In this document: positions 12,851 through 23,446 of the stretch, one piece after another
Position numbering within the stretch: position 1 is the stretch's first letter
How the letters are laid out: each line of letters opens with the position of its first letter
Source of the DNA: Chamaea fasciata
Taxonomy: Eukaryota; Chordata; Aves; Passeriformes; Sylviidae
NCBI GenBank assembly: GCA_029207755.1
Contig: JARCOQ010000002.1
Span: forward strand, 92,913,087-92,977,086
Length of the DNA stretch: 64,000 nucleotides
Direction: 5' to 3'
Translations under genes and position numbers: made by a program
Notes under the pieces: model-generated
What the model was told of the DNA's origin: nothing
Seen by the model: only the letters and a program-made list of their open reading frames with translations
The model's database searches: none

Positions 12851-15800
12851 CTGTGACAGATTCTTCCCCCTCCAAATATATATATATTAAAATAAGTATA
12901 CTAGAATCAAGGTTGTAATTAATTGTATTCAAACCTGAGACAGGCCTACCCCTTTGACTCCTACATAGAAACCATACCCTGTATGTAAAAACAACTGAGA
13001 AGTGTCTTGGTTATCTGAAATTTCCCTTCACTAGATTGCTGCTCTTTTTAGAACTGCAGATGGTTATTGGAGTGGGTTGCACTTGAGAGCTCAAAATTAG
13101 GAGAACCAAAATAAATGTGTGCATTAGGCCGTTGCAACCCTCTCTTTTCAGTTCCCAGGCTGTGATGGCCCCAGCATAAGGAAATCAATCAAATTTTCAA
13201 TACTGCAGAGAATGCCAATTCAAAGCATAAGCTGGGAAATGACCTGTGAGATTACCTAGTCTGCCTCCCTGCCACTGCAACATAATTGCTGTGAACATGT
13301 TTTATTCATACTGTCTCCAGACTCAGACAATATCTTATATCCTGATTTCCTAGTATTTTAAACAATGGGAATTTTGTCCCTCTGGGGAATAATTGAGCTT
13401 AAGTAGCCTTCATTACCATTTTTTAAATGTTAAATTAAATTTTATTTTACCCACGCTACTATTAAATTGAAAAAAAGCCATTTGACATGAGAAATAATAC
13501 CTTAAATGAACAATAAAATTGTTTGGGTTTTATTTCTGCAAATTTGGGGAAAATCTGTGAAGAGAAAAAACTGAAGAACTCAACATGAATAAGAGCTTAG
13601 ATTGGATTTTATAATCAATCTGGTTCATCAGAAATTCAATATACACCACAGTGTACCATTTTATGGATATGTTTTTGAAAACTTTTAATAAACTTTTAAT
13701 TCAATGTTCAGAAACTGCAGCATGTTTTGGTGCTCTGAGAAGTAAAATCTTTACATTTACAGAGGTATCCGTGAGATAAAGCTGAGTCTGGATAAACATT
13801 AGTCTTGAAATGCATTAGAAGCAAAGAAAAAATTAGTTTCAATGTTTACATGGAGTTTGCTAACATGTCTATTAGAAAAAAAATGTATTTTACATGTAAG
13901 CTGAGCAAATGTAATATGGTATCACTGAAATGCAATAAAAAACCACAATGCATTTTATAGTCACATTTTAGAGCAGAACCACATGTTAACTATTTACATG
14001 ACAGTCTGCAACAGTTCCTGGGCTGGAAGTGTTTATAAGGTACCACTGGCTTGATTCTGCTTTCCTTGCATCTTGTGTAGTCATTTACACCTGTGCAATG
14101 ATGCATTCCACTTCACATTATGGGCTTTTTATGAGGTTTTGTCAGCACCAAGGGGTCATAAAGTCAGTCAATATAATCATTGAAGAATACTTTCAGACTC
14201 TGCATGGTGTGCAATCAACTTAAAAGTCTTTTATCACTCCTCTTCATAAGCCTGTAAATACAAACCATAAATCTATAATTACAGAAAAGGGTGCTTGAAT
14301 ACGGTATTAAAATATGTGAGGCAAGTGAAAACTAGACCCACTGAATGGAACAAGAAGTCTAGTACAGATCTTTGCATTTTTCTTCTGCTTCTATGTCCTG
14401 AAAGATGCCAAGATTTTGTTTGGTTTGGGAAAGATAAAGTGGTAAGAGAGTCTACAGATAGTCTTCACTACTAAAGACAGCTGAGCCAGATCATTCCCAA
14501 ATGGAAGAATTTAATGCATAACCTTCATATTAATCCAGTAATGTCTTATCCCTTTAAAGACTCTGGCTCAGTTTTCCTTCAAACTGATTCCAAAGTTTTT
14601 GTCTGTTTGCTTCTCTTGCCATCTTTAGAAATTCTATGTATCTTTTTTTTAATGGTGTCTTAAGGTAATTTGTGATCCCAGAAGAATAAAAAAGAAATAC
14701 TTTTTGTACCTTTCCTTCAAAACATTTTATGCAATCAAAATTTTCTGGAAAATATTTTGTTTTAATTTTCATATTTATGTGGAAGAGAATGTCAAAGGTA
14801 CCTGGTAGCCAATGACAGGGCAACAGAGACAAGAAGGGTGAACTTGTCTACAAGGAACAGATGATGGGCCTGGCTTTCACAACTACACTTTGCCTCTGAA
14901 CTGCCTAATGCTTCACTAATGACTGATTTAAATTCAAAAATTTCTGTTATAGCTGGACTGAGCATCTCATTTGACTTTGCTGATGAAACTTTAACATTAA
15001 ACATACCAAGGGAGTATACTTGAACTCAAGTGAGTGAGACAGCCATTTTTAGGCCCCTATTCCTTCTATAAGCCAGCTATTGCTGGAAAAGACTTCACAC
15101 AACTGCCGCTGAGTTTTTTTCCTTTTGCATATAGACCATAAGTATGAAGACTCATACTTAACAGTGGAAAGAAGGAACAAACCCAAGATTTTTGCAGCAG
15201 TAAGTTCTGCAAGCAGGAGTTACTAATTTGAACTAGATGGTAAAACATTTTCTTTTGTGGGGAAAGCTTTGAGGAGTTGAAAATATCCTCATTGTTGACA
15301 TTTCAATGAGCCCAAGGATCTGCAAGGTTTTTGCTTGCAAACCCTTTGAAGTCCTTCTTAGAACAGCAAACAGCTCAGGGAAAGAGACAAGCATCTGAGA
15401 TGGCAGGAGGTCCACTTTGTCGTTCTTGAATTCAAAGCAGACCGAGGCATCAGTTGGCATGTATGTCACAGGATATCTTGACCACCACATTTTAGTTATT
15501 TGGCTTCCTTACTTCCTCATCAGAGGCTAGCATATCATTCTACCAGTAGGAAGATTAAGCATTATAAGAAATATTGAGAAGCATTATAAGAAAGAGAAAT
15601 AATACGGCAATTATGGCAAATAAAAAAATATATGGGAGGTCCATCCTGATCTAATTTCTGCTTTAGAACCAAAGAAAATGGAAAAGAAATAGTAATATGA
15701 CAAATGAGTGAAAGCTGTTGGTACAATGTCAAATTTCTAAGAAATGTAAACAAAAGTTAGCCTGTGGTCACAGAAGAATGTCAAACACCAATACATCATA

Positions 15801-18800
15801 GAAATCCATCATGATAGCTCTAAGCCCTGTCTGTGCAGCTTTCCCATCAATGCTGTAAAAAAACTGAGATGATTCAGGCTCCTATTTAAGGGCTTAGAGA
15901 CAGGGAAAAGGAGCTCCAGCTTTAGAAGAAAACAAAGGAGCAGACCCTCATCAGTTCTGATATCTACTATGCAACCTGCTCTAGAGACTTGTGTGATGGC
16001 CAGTGCTGGTTCTGGAAAGATTTTGGCAAAACTGCCCTCAGTATAGCAACTCAAGGGTGGCCAATCTCCACTTCTCTCACTAGATCCACTCTCTTGACAA
16101 GCAGTAGATCAAGGAGAGCATCTTTGCAAGTCTGCTCCTTATATCTGTCCCATAAGGTTGTCATCAAGATTTTAAGGAATCTTCTGGCCTGGATTGTGTT
16201 GGTATACCTTTGCAAAGATGAAATTCTCTCTGCTGCTTTATTTTTAACCTCATTTGAACAGTTTTCTTTTGTTAATCACCTTCTTACTGCTTAAACACAA
16301 TTTCATTAAATTTTTTGGCCTTTTGGAGTCTGTGAGATTTTTGAATCAAAGTAATTACAACCTCTTCAGCTGTAGAATCACTCTTGAAGATGCAGAGTCC
16401 TAGGTGCTCCTGAAAACCAGTCAGACATTTGCATCTTTTGCAATGTGATACAGGCCAATTAGGGTTTGAAACCATCCCTGATGATATCCCGGGGTTTTTT
16501 CTTTATACTTCAGCCACATGTGGCATTTCCCCAGTCCACATGGGTTTCCATAGTGCTTTCTGGTTTCAGTGCTTTTCATTGCTCTCTGTTGAAGTAATTT
16601 TTGTCATTTGTACATGTAGCTAATAAATAGAAACTTAAATTGTACTTCTCCTATAACTACTGAGGTGGTTAGGGTTTTGTTGGTTTTTTTTCCATTTGGT
16701 TTCATTCTAGGTGCTCTGTAACAGATAAGTAATCTAACATCAGCATGGGCCATGTTTTCTTTCCTTTTTATTTTATCTAGATGAAACAGCATGGTTCACC
16801 AATAATGAAATTTCCAAACCATGTGCTTTTCTGTGTCTGCCTTTTCACTTCACCTTCTCACTTCAAAGCACACTGATGATCCCATTGGTTTTAAGTGCTA
16901 ATAGTACAGTTCACATACAATCTGCTCTTTCTGTGCAGACAGAAGTTTAATCCAGAAATTTTCTTAACACCTTAAGTGTTTGTTTAATGTAGCTGAACTG
17001 GACCAACTAATGGACTGACAAATTCAAAGAATAAACAATAATAAGGAAAAAAGAACTATGCATTGACACATACAGATAGCGATCATACAAGATTTACTGC
17101 CATGCAGCAAATTACTCAAATCAAAAAATTTAAATTCAGACTCTGATAGATAGTTCAGATAGCCAAGTGTGTATGTTTTTGATGTTTTCAGAGGAAGAAA
17201 GCCTCATTATTTTAAAAATATGTTTCCAGGCTGGCTTGCCAAATACTAGGCTTTCTTAAAACAAAAGAAGATGGAACAATGTATAAAATACTATAAAATA
17301 TCCTAATTCTGTTTTATTTTCAATTTTCTTATAGTTTCCCAGAATCATTTTGGGAGGGTTTGTATCATGCTGTGGCACAATATTGTGTATGAAATATTCC
17401 TGTTCCAAGTAGAACCCAAAACTTAGTTTGACTGATCACAGCCACCTACCTGCATACTCTTAGCTCTTGTGCACGCTGGGTTCCACAGTTTCTAAATGTC
17501 TTAGTGTGTCTTTCTTACAGAATTTGATGCAATTTTTTTTTAATTTTTCTGAACAATGAAAAATCAAAACAATGCATTGTGAATAATGAGGATGAGTAAT
17601 TGTTAGAAAAGAACATGTATATTTTATGTAAGGAAAAAGTTCTCAAATTATTTGAAAACTTTGGTCATTGAAAATCATCTCAGGTAAAAGGTGTGATTTT
17701 GATATAACTTTTGTTATCCTGTAAGATTTTCCACCTGAAACTGGACCACATTTACAGACACAATCATTGCCTCTTAGAGAGCTAGCAAGAAGCCTAGTCA
17801 TTCAACAGATGACCACAACAAATGGAACTGTTTCATGATGCATGAAACATTGAAATATCCTCTCTGTGTCAACTGAAAAATAAGAAACCTGCATTGTAAA
17901 TTATTTTTCTGCTGTTTTCTGATGAAGCTGACTTATATCATTATCAGCTCTCCAAATGGACACTATGCCTTGAGTATCTTCTGCTGGCTTGTGCTGTGGA
18001 ATATAAACACTAGAAATAAAACGGACTTGGAAACTACTAATAGCATTTCATTTTGCAGTTGCAGAACATGTGGTTTTTGTTCGTGTTGTACATGGTCAAT
18101 GACTGCGGACAGGTTATTCACTTCTTGACCTTCTATTGCATTTTGATGACGTGAGAGATCTTGCAGCCTTTGAAGCTTACATACATTGAAGAATTATTAT
18201 CAGCCAAACTCTTAATACACTCAGAATAGATGGAAATCCCCTATTTTTTAAGAAAGGAGACAGGATGTTGTAGGCATCCCTGCCAGCATGAGAAAACATG
18301 CTGAAAAGGAAACAAAGACTTACTAAGTCTGCATGGATTGCAAGTTCTCCGAGTGGAATTATTTTCACTATTCAAATAAAGATCCATCTAAATACTTTCT
18401 GAAACTAATGAAATTTACTTGAGAAAAGGAAAAATGTTTAATTTTGCCAGTGCAAATTCAAACATAAAGAAAAATATATGCCACACTTTAAATAAGTTCC
18501 TGTAAACTGACCATGAACTGTCATCTTAGACACAAAAGATTTCATTCTTCTTTGTGTGCAGTCTCATAGTAACAGTTTTGCTTACAAAATGTATTCAAAA
18601 CTTAGTCCAATAGAAATCTGAATAGAAAGAATGTGAATGGTTTAAATTATATACCTAGAGTTGACTGAAAGACATTATGGGTAGCAATATTTTCAAGTTT
18701 TGTCTCTGCAGACATGATGGGAACCAGTTTGTGAAGGCGTGACAGCAGAAAACAATGAAATATGTAGAATGGTTCTTCTCCTTGTGCATCTAGGCATGCA

Positions 18801-19251
18801 TGCATCATATCCTTACTGTCTCTATTCCTCCCATAATATTGAGCTTTGAAGGAAAAGTTCAAGATGTCCAGAGATGGCAAAGAGAGAGGTCTTTATATGC
18901 TTTTTAATTGCTGAGACAGTCCTCCTGGTACACAGGACTTTTAAAATCTCTCCACACACTGATAATCTTGTGACTCAAGGAAGAAAACTTCATTTGAATC
19001 TGATATGTCTTACAAAGAAAGCAAATACTTCTAAAGGAAGCAGGGAAAAGTGGGCCAATGTTTTTTGCATGCAGAAGCCTTATAGGACGTATTTTTTTAC
19101 CAGATTTTTTTGGCTTCCATGCTATTGTAGCTTGTTATGAGCTTGCCATTGTTCTGAAAATGAGAACTCCAAGCAGACTTTTATTTCTGTGTTATCTATG
19201 CCGATCATAGTAAAATGAGTGACTATAGATTTCTAATGATGCTGATTGCGT
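12851..19251. other. Unique AT-rich DNA, no gene seen
   Basis: No exon or RNA gene was found. A stretch at 13226-13420 (GACCTGTGAGATTACCTAG, then CTGCCTCCCTGCC) looks faintly like an ancient inverted LINE tail but is too diverged to call. A 15-bp direct repeat at 15557-15571 and 15579-15593 is the only clear local repeat. Confidence 0.5.
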
Positions 19252-19297
19252 TATAGTGGTTTAAGGCAGATTTCAGGAGGAAAACCTCCTAAGGGAG
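19252..19297 (-). repeat. 46-bp remnant of the ERV 3' LTR tip
   Basis: These 46 bases align without gaps to the inner end of the 5' LTR (22781-22826), with 5 differences, all transitions. They are the last bases of the minus-strand LTR. Immediately beyond 19297 the sequence is integrase, so the rest of the 3' LTR and env have been deleted. Confidence 0.85.
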
Positions 19298-19836
19298 TTC
19301 CGTTGTCTGACTCAATTTTCTCAGGGGTATTATGCCTCTACAGAACTTGCTTTTCAAGGCCTAGGATGGTGTTTCGAGTAGTAGCGTGAGGCACAGGTCT
19401 CTGGCCACACTATGCTGGTTTCTACTATGGTGAGCACGTAGTGCTTACTTTGATGTGTCTGGGGCAGTGCGATATAATTAATTTGCCAGGCTTCGCTATA
19501 CTTATATTTGGACTACCACTCATTATACTATAGGGGCTTCACTTGCTTGGCTTGTTTGATGGCAGCACACGTCTTACAGTCATGGATAACTTGAGAGATA
19601 CTGCTCAAGGTTAGATCTACCCTTCGGTCTCATGCTCACTTACAGGTGGCATCTTTACTTTGAAGACTTGAGGCATCATGGGCTCCTCGGGCTAGGAACA
19701 ATTTTCTTTTGTGTTTTCAATCTAAATCTATCTTTGACACTTCTATTTTTGCAGCCCGATCTACTTGCTCATTGTTTTGATGCTCTTCATTAGCTTTACT
19801 CTTGGGGATATGGGCATTTACGTGGCAGACTGTGTT
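19296..19836 (-). pseudogene. pol: ERV RNase H C-end and truncated integrase
   Basis: In the provirus this region would finish RNase H and begin the integrase that inserts viral DNA into the host. On the minus strand, CHVNAHIPKSKA (about 19828-19792) and HQNNEQVDRAA are the end of RNase H. The integrase zinc-binding HDCKTC lies at 19584-19567, the start of the catalytic core is at QINYI (Asn codon at 19477-19479, where the family has its first catalytic Asp), and SDNGT with the second Asp is at 19310-19296. In-frame stops include 19528-19530, 19513-19515 and 19717-19719. The frame runs directly into the LTR stub, so the glutamate of the D,D-35-E triad and the C-terminal domain are missing. 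Non-functional. Confidence 0.85.
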
Positions 19837-20270
19837 TCCATCCTTGGGGCAGTCGGTTCTAGGTGTACTGCACTCCCCTCTATGTGAAGGCAAACTGGAG
19901 TTTGCATTCTACTGCCAAAGGAAAGGAGAAAAAATGCATTGGCAATGTCAATAGCGGCATACCACCTCACTGCTTTGGACTCCAGCTTGTACTGGAGCTC
20001 TAGCATGTTTGGCGCAGCAGCGCTCAGTGGTGGAGTCACTTCATTCAATGCACGATAGTCTACAGTCAATCTTCATTCTCCATCAGACTTGTGCACAGGC
20101 CAGATGGGGCTATTGAAGGGTGAGTGGGTTTTAATGACTACCTTTTGGCTTTCTAGCTCTCAAATCATCTTATGGATGGGAATCACAGCGTCTCGAGTTG
20201 TTCTATACTGTTGGCAGTGTACTATCGAAGTGGAAATTGGTACTTGTTGCTTTTTCTTTTTTAAAAGTTT
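19837..20270 (-). pseudogene. pol: ERV reverse transcriptase, N-terminal half only
   Basis: Reverse transcriptase copies the viral RNA into DNA. On the minus strand the segment begins with THSPFNSPIWPVHKSDGE, followed by a stop at 20075-20073. It continues with LTVDYRALNEVTPPLS and IDIANAFF, which carries the first catalytic Asp. A frame change follows, and LPQGWK is still readable in another frame near 19860-19840. The next motif should be the YXDD active site, but the sequence passes straight to the end of RNase H. The palm active site, thumb, connection and most of RNase H are therefore deleted. A second in-frame stop lies upstream, just before ELESQ. Clearly a dead copy. Confidence 0.88.
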
Positions 20271-20640
20271 TACTGTAGATGGATTTTCGGACAGTCCAGG
20301 CAGGGTGTTCAATTGTCACATGCCTTTTGTCACTACAGCTGCTGTCTCAAATGCTCACTTGAGGCTCTTTGGGTCTTTGAAATACCCACTTCGGAGGTAG
20401 TTTATGCCTAAAATGCATGGGGCCTCTGGGCCAGTCACAATAGGGTGTTTTTTCTACTCATTTTTGGTTAGGCTCACATCTGTTTCTACTAAAGTAAAAT
20501 CTTGTGATCCCCTTGTCACACTAGCGATAGAGACAGATTCTGGCTTTACATGTCTTGATGGCATTAATTTTCACTGCACACCAGTATCTACCAAGGCCTC
20601 ATATTCATGTGGTTCAGATGTGCCAGGCTAAGGAATCTAC
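20271..20640 (-). pseudogene. pro: ERV aspartic protease remnant
   Basis: The retroviral protease cuts Gag and Pol into mature proteins. On the minus strand ALVDTG at 20597-20580 holds the catalytic Asp-Thr-Gly. Further on, IVTGPEAPCILGINYL matches the C-terminal part of retroviral proteases, including the conserved ILG. In-frame stops lie at 20571-20573, directly after the active site, and at 20454-20456. It sits between gag and RT, as expected for a gag-pro-pol order. Confidence 0.8.
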
Positions 20641-22240
20641 ACAGTCTAAAAAATGTGATTTTCTTTAGCTTCTACTTGGCTAGAGGCAGGGCTCCTCTAA
20701 GCCTGGTTATCTTTCTTTTCTTGGGCATATGTCTTAGAGGTTCTTTCAAGGGGGTCAGACATGTCATTATCATTATACTTGGCAGTTTCTTTACAGGTAA
20801 CTGGAGCTGCTTTTTTTTTGGTGGAACTTTCTTTCTGAGGTTTTTTTTTTTTCACTTCACGCACTCGTTGTGTTAGAGCAGAAGTAGATTTTTTATCCCA
20901 TCCCCTCATGTGTTTTTTGTAATCATGCAGGAAGAACTACAGCTCAGCTCATGGAGTGTTCTTTCTCTTTCTGTTTGGGGAATGTTTGCATTGGGTACTA
21001 CAACTTTTAATTTGTACTGCCAAGATTTGGGGAAGGTCTTTTTTAATCTTTTTCCTGAGGTTCTTATGATTCTTTTCTATTTTATTTTCCGGTTTTTGGA
21101 GACATGTTTCTACAGTTGCGATTCTGGCATGTGTCGGGCCATGCACAGCATCTGCATATGCTTGGAGCTTCTTTGCCATATCAAGCACAGTCTCTTTTGT
21201 GTCCTCCTGCTTCATTACTGCTAAAGCAGATGAGTATTCTTGTGGCCCAAGTCGTATAAGTTTTCGCCACATCACAGATGTACATGGTACACGTTTGGGT
21301 TTTTAGTGTTTATGATATTTGAGAAGACAATCTCTGCCACTGCCATTTCTCTCAAGCGTTGAATTTTTTGTTCTATGGTCTTTCGCTGGGTTGGTTGCAT
21401 ATAGAGATTATTCGCACACAGGCATTTTTCTGCTACACTTCTTAGGACCCGTACTCAGAGACTGCGAGGATTAGCCTCTCAAATCATTTGTTGGTCAATG
21501 TCTGGATTAAGTGACAGGGATCTCAAATGCCTCACTTCAGTGCTATCCAGAATTGTAGCTTCACTTGCAGCATTTCAAAGATGGACTAACTAATTATAGA
21601 TTCATCAGGTTGTCGCTTGTAATCTTTTCTTAGGCCCCGAAGGTCTTTTAGGGAGAAGGAATCAATATTGGCTTTCGATTTTGTGCTTGATGCTTTGGCT
21701 TTTGATTTTGGTGAAGGCCCTTCTCCTGGGTCATCATTGTTTACTGGTCGATCAGTTTTCTGTGTGTGCTTTTTTTGCTGGAGCAACTGCCAGGGGCTTA
21801 AGCTTACTGTTCAATTTAGCTGCCGACTCAGGCTTTGGTTCTGATTTAGTTGCTGGCTTCATGACTGGGGTGTTGGCTGCAGCCTGAGTGACTGGGGGTA
21901 GCTGTTGATTTGTATCTCTGCCCCCCTGCCTCTGTCTGCTGCCCTACAGTATTTAGCAGTGTGTGATAAGCATATGCCAGGGCCCAGCTTACTGCAATGA
22001 TCTTTTCCCCTTTAGAGGCATTATGGTACTTCTCTTTCAGGTATTTCTTTACCTCAGCTGGATTCTGAATTTGTTTATGTCGGAAGTCCTAGACTATAGG
22101 ATCAGAAAATTCTTTAAGGAGTTGGCTTATATCCTCCCATTCGCTACACCACTTAGGATTTTTTACGCTTGGGTCTACTCTTGAGTCAGGGGTTTCATCA
22201 GCCCCTCTAGAAATCTCAGCCCTCATTCTAGAAAAACTGC
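20641..22240 (-). pseudogene. gag: ERV gag remnant
   Basis: Gag is the structural polyprotein that forms the virus core. The minus strand shows pieces in order. A matrix-like start region contains CSEWEDISQLLKEFSDP and then QNPAEVKKYLKEKYHN (about 22190-22030). A capsid-like piece at 21786-21586 contains LKDLRGLRKDYKRQPDESI. A capsid C-terminal piece at 21275-20949 contains WRKLIRLGPQEYSSAL and TVLDMAKKLQAYADAVHG. A Lys-rich segment follows at 20909-20697. These are split by frameshifts and stops. I see no Cys-His zinc knuckle in the Lys-rich segment, so the nucleocapsid is either lost or frame-broken. Assignment rests on position and the overall look of the fragments, and the exact start is unknown. 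Confidence 0.7.
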
Positions 22241-22755
22241 AGACTGTGTAGAGGAAGCTTATCAGATTAAATACTAGAAAGATGGTCTTTTTGACACTTA
22301 GGGAAAACTGAACATTTTCCAATAATGATGTAACAGATTTATAGGAAAAGAAGGAAACGAAAGACTGCAACGCTTCATCCCCTCCTCCTCCTCCTCCAAC
22401 AAACAGGGTGAATAACCATAACCATGAACCATACATACTATATATTCTAGCACTTTTATAAACTTCTTACAAATTGTTATTACCAAGCCTAGGCCAATAG
22501 CTACTCCAATTCATGTCCCTCTGCTGTAAAAACTATGTATTAAGGACAATAATGGAGCTATTTTTGGATATGAAAATAAACTTAAGGACCACAAAGGTAT
22601 TAGGACCTTAAAGAAGCCTAGGGACTCGAAACACATCAAGACTTCCACCCCAAGAGACATAAATTCAAACAACATAGCTGCTGTTTGCTTTATGCCAATA
22701 CAGAGTACTTGCAGCCAAAAACACAATCAATACAGGGTTTTTTTCTCTCTCTCGT
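22241..22755 (-). other. ERV leader between primer site and gag
   Basis: This is the untranslated leader expected between the primer binding site and gag, where packaging and splice-donor signals normally lie. No specific signal could be identified. A (CTC)n microsatellite lies at 22378-22398. Confidence 0.5.
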
Positions 22756-22773
22756 GCCCCACATTGGGCACCA
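22756..22773 (-). promoter_or_regulatory. ERV primer binding site, lysine tRNA type
   Basis: The minus strand reads TGGTGCCCAATGTGGGGC, 7 bases downstream of the LTR end. This is the tRNA-Lys(1,2)-type primer site with two C-to-T differences from the usual TGGCGCCCAACGTGGGGC. It fixes the orientation of the provirus and the inner edge of the 5' LTR. Confidence 0.85.
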
Positions 22774-22780
22774 GAAAAGT

Positions 22781-23440
22781 TGTAGTGGTTTAAGGCAGAT
22801 TTTGGGAGGAAAATCTCCTAAGGGGGCCTTCCCTCCCTTCCCCCAACTGGTTCAGGGAAGAAAAAAGCCTCCTCCGAGAGAAGTGGAAAGAACTCTGTTT
22901 ATTAAACAGAAAAAGCATTCCCCAGCACAATAAATTCGACAATACCAGATGACAAGAACTCTGGAGGGATGACAGGATTAGAAAAGAAGTCTTTCTTGGA
23001 GGTGTTTGCTCTGTCTCAGTCCCTCTGGCTCTGGGAAATGCTGCGCAGGACGGATCTTGGTGGCTTCTAGGTGCAAGCCCCTATGGCGCTCCCCCGAGTC
23101 TTCAGTCCAGAGAGATTTTTAACAGTTCTAAGGGAAGACGGAAAAAAAAGAGGAAAAAAAACAGGAAAGAAAAAAAAGAAAAAAAGGAATAAAACAGGAG
23201 GAGAGGGGAAAAAAGTGAAGCTTTTCCTTCCCTGTTAGCTACTTCTTAACTAGCTGACTAACTACTGAAGGAAAAAAAAAACTCTCTCTGTCCCTCACCG
23301 TGTGTTTTTGAATCCGACTCTCAAGGTCAGCCAGCGGAGGAAAGTTTCTGAAAACAAACCGCGCTCCTCTCCCTTCCCCCTGCTCCCAGACCCAACACTA
23401 AGGGCACACAGGGCAATAACCAACAGAGACCCAACAGACA
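22781..23440 (-). repeat. ERV 5' LTR
   Basis: The inner end is precise: the minus strand finishes CCACTACA, seven bases before the primer site. The outer end is proposed at 23440, where the minus strand would begin TGTCTGTTGGG, giving TGT...ACA termini and a 660-bp LTR. A polyadenylation signal (AATAAA on the minus strand) lies at 22903-22898, so the last 120 bases are R/U5. A purine-rich tract at 23139-23215 is T/C-rich on the coding strand. The outer limit could lie up to about 60 bp further out. Confidence 0.7.
22898..22903 (-). promoter_or_regulatory. Polyadenylation signal in ERV 5' LTR
   Basis: AATAAA on the minus strand lies about 117 bases before the LTR end, the usual position for the retroviral R-region signal. 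Confidence 0.5.
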
Positions 23441-23446
23441 ATTGGG

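Larger units (their letters stand above)
19252..23440 (-). mobile_element. Defective endogenous retrovirus, beta/K-like
   Basis: A retroviral provirus reads on the minus strand. From high to low coordinates the order is 5' LTR (23440-22781), lysine-type primer binding site, gag, protease, RT, end of RNase H, first part of integrase, and a 46-bp stub of the 3' LTR. The order and primer site are those of an alpha/beta-like avian ERV. The element is about 4.2 kb, well short of a full provirus. It lacks the RT active-site region and connection, the end of integrase, all of env and nearly all of the 3' LTR. Many stops and frameshifts make it non-coding. A candidate target duplication is ATTGGG (23441-23446) against ATTGCG (19245-19250), with one mismatch and one extra base before the LTR stub, so the outer limits are tentative. 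Confidence 0.88.

Noticed and set aside
13226..13420. Possible ancient inverted CR1/LINE tail
   Set aside because: Only two short blocks are reminiscent of a LINE 3' end; too diverged to support as a feature.
15557..15593. 15-bp direct repeat (AAGCATTATAAGAAA) spaced 22 bp apart
   Set aside because: Real but short and AT-rich; no flanking structure suggests anything beyond local slippage.
20607..21224. Plus-strand Phe-rich open frames resembling membrane proteins
   Set aside because: They are antisense to ERV gag and protease; the hydrophobic look comes from Lys-rich codons read backwards.
22785..22933. Plus-strand open frame beginning in the ERV leader and LTR
   Set aside because: It lies across the primer site and LTR, antisense to the provirus, with no domain.
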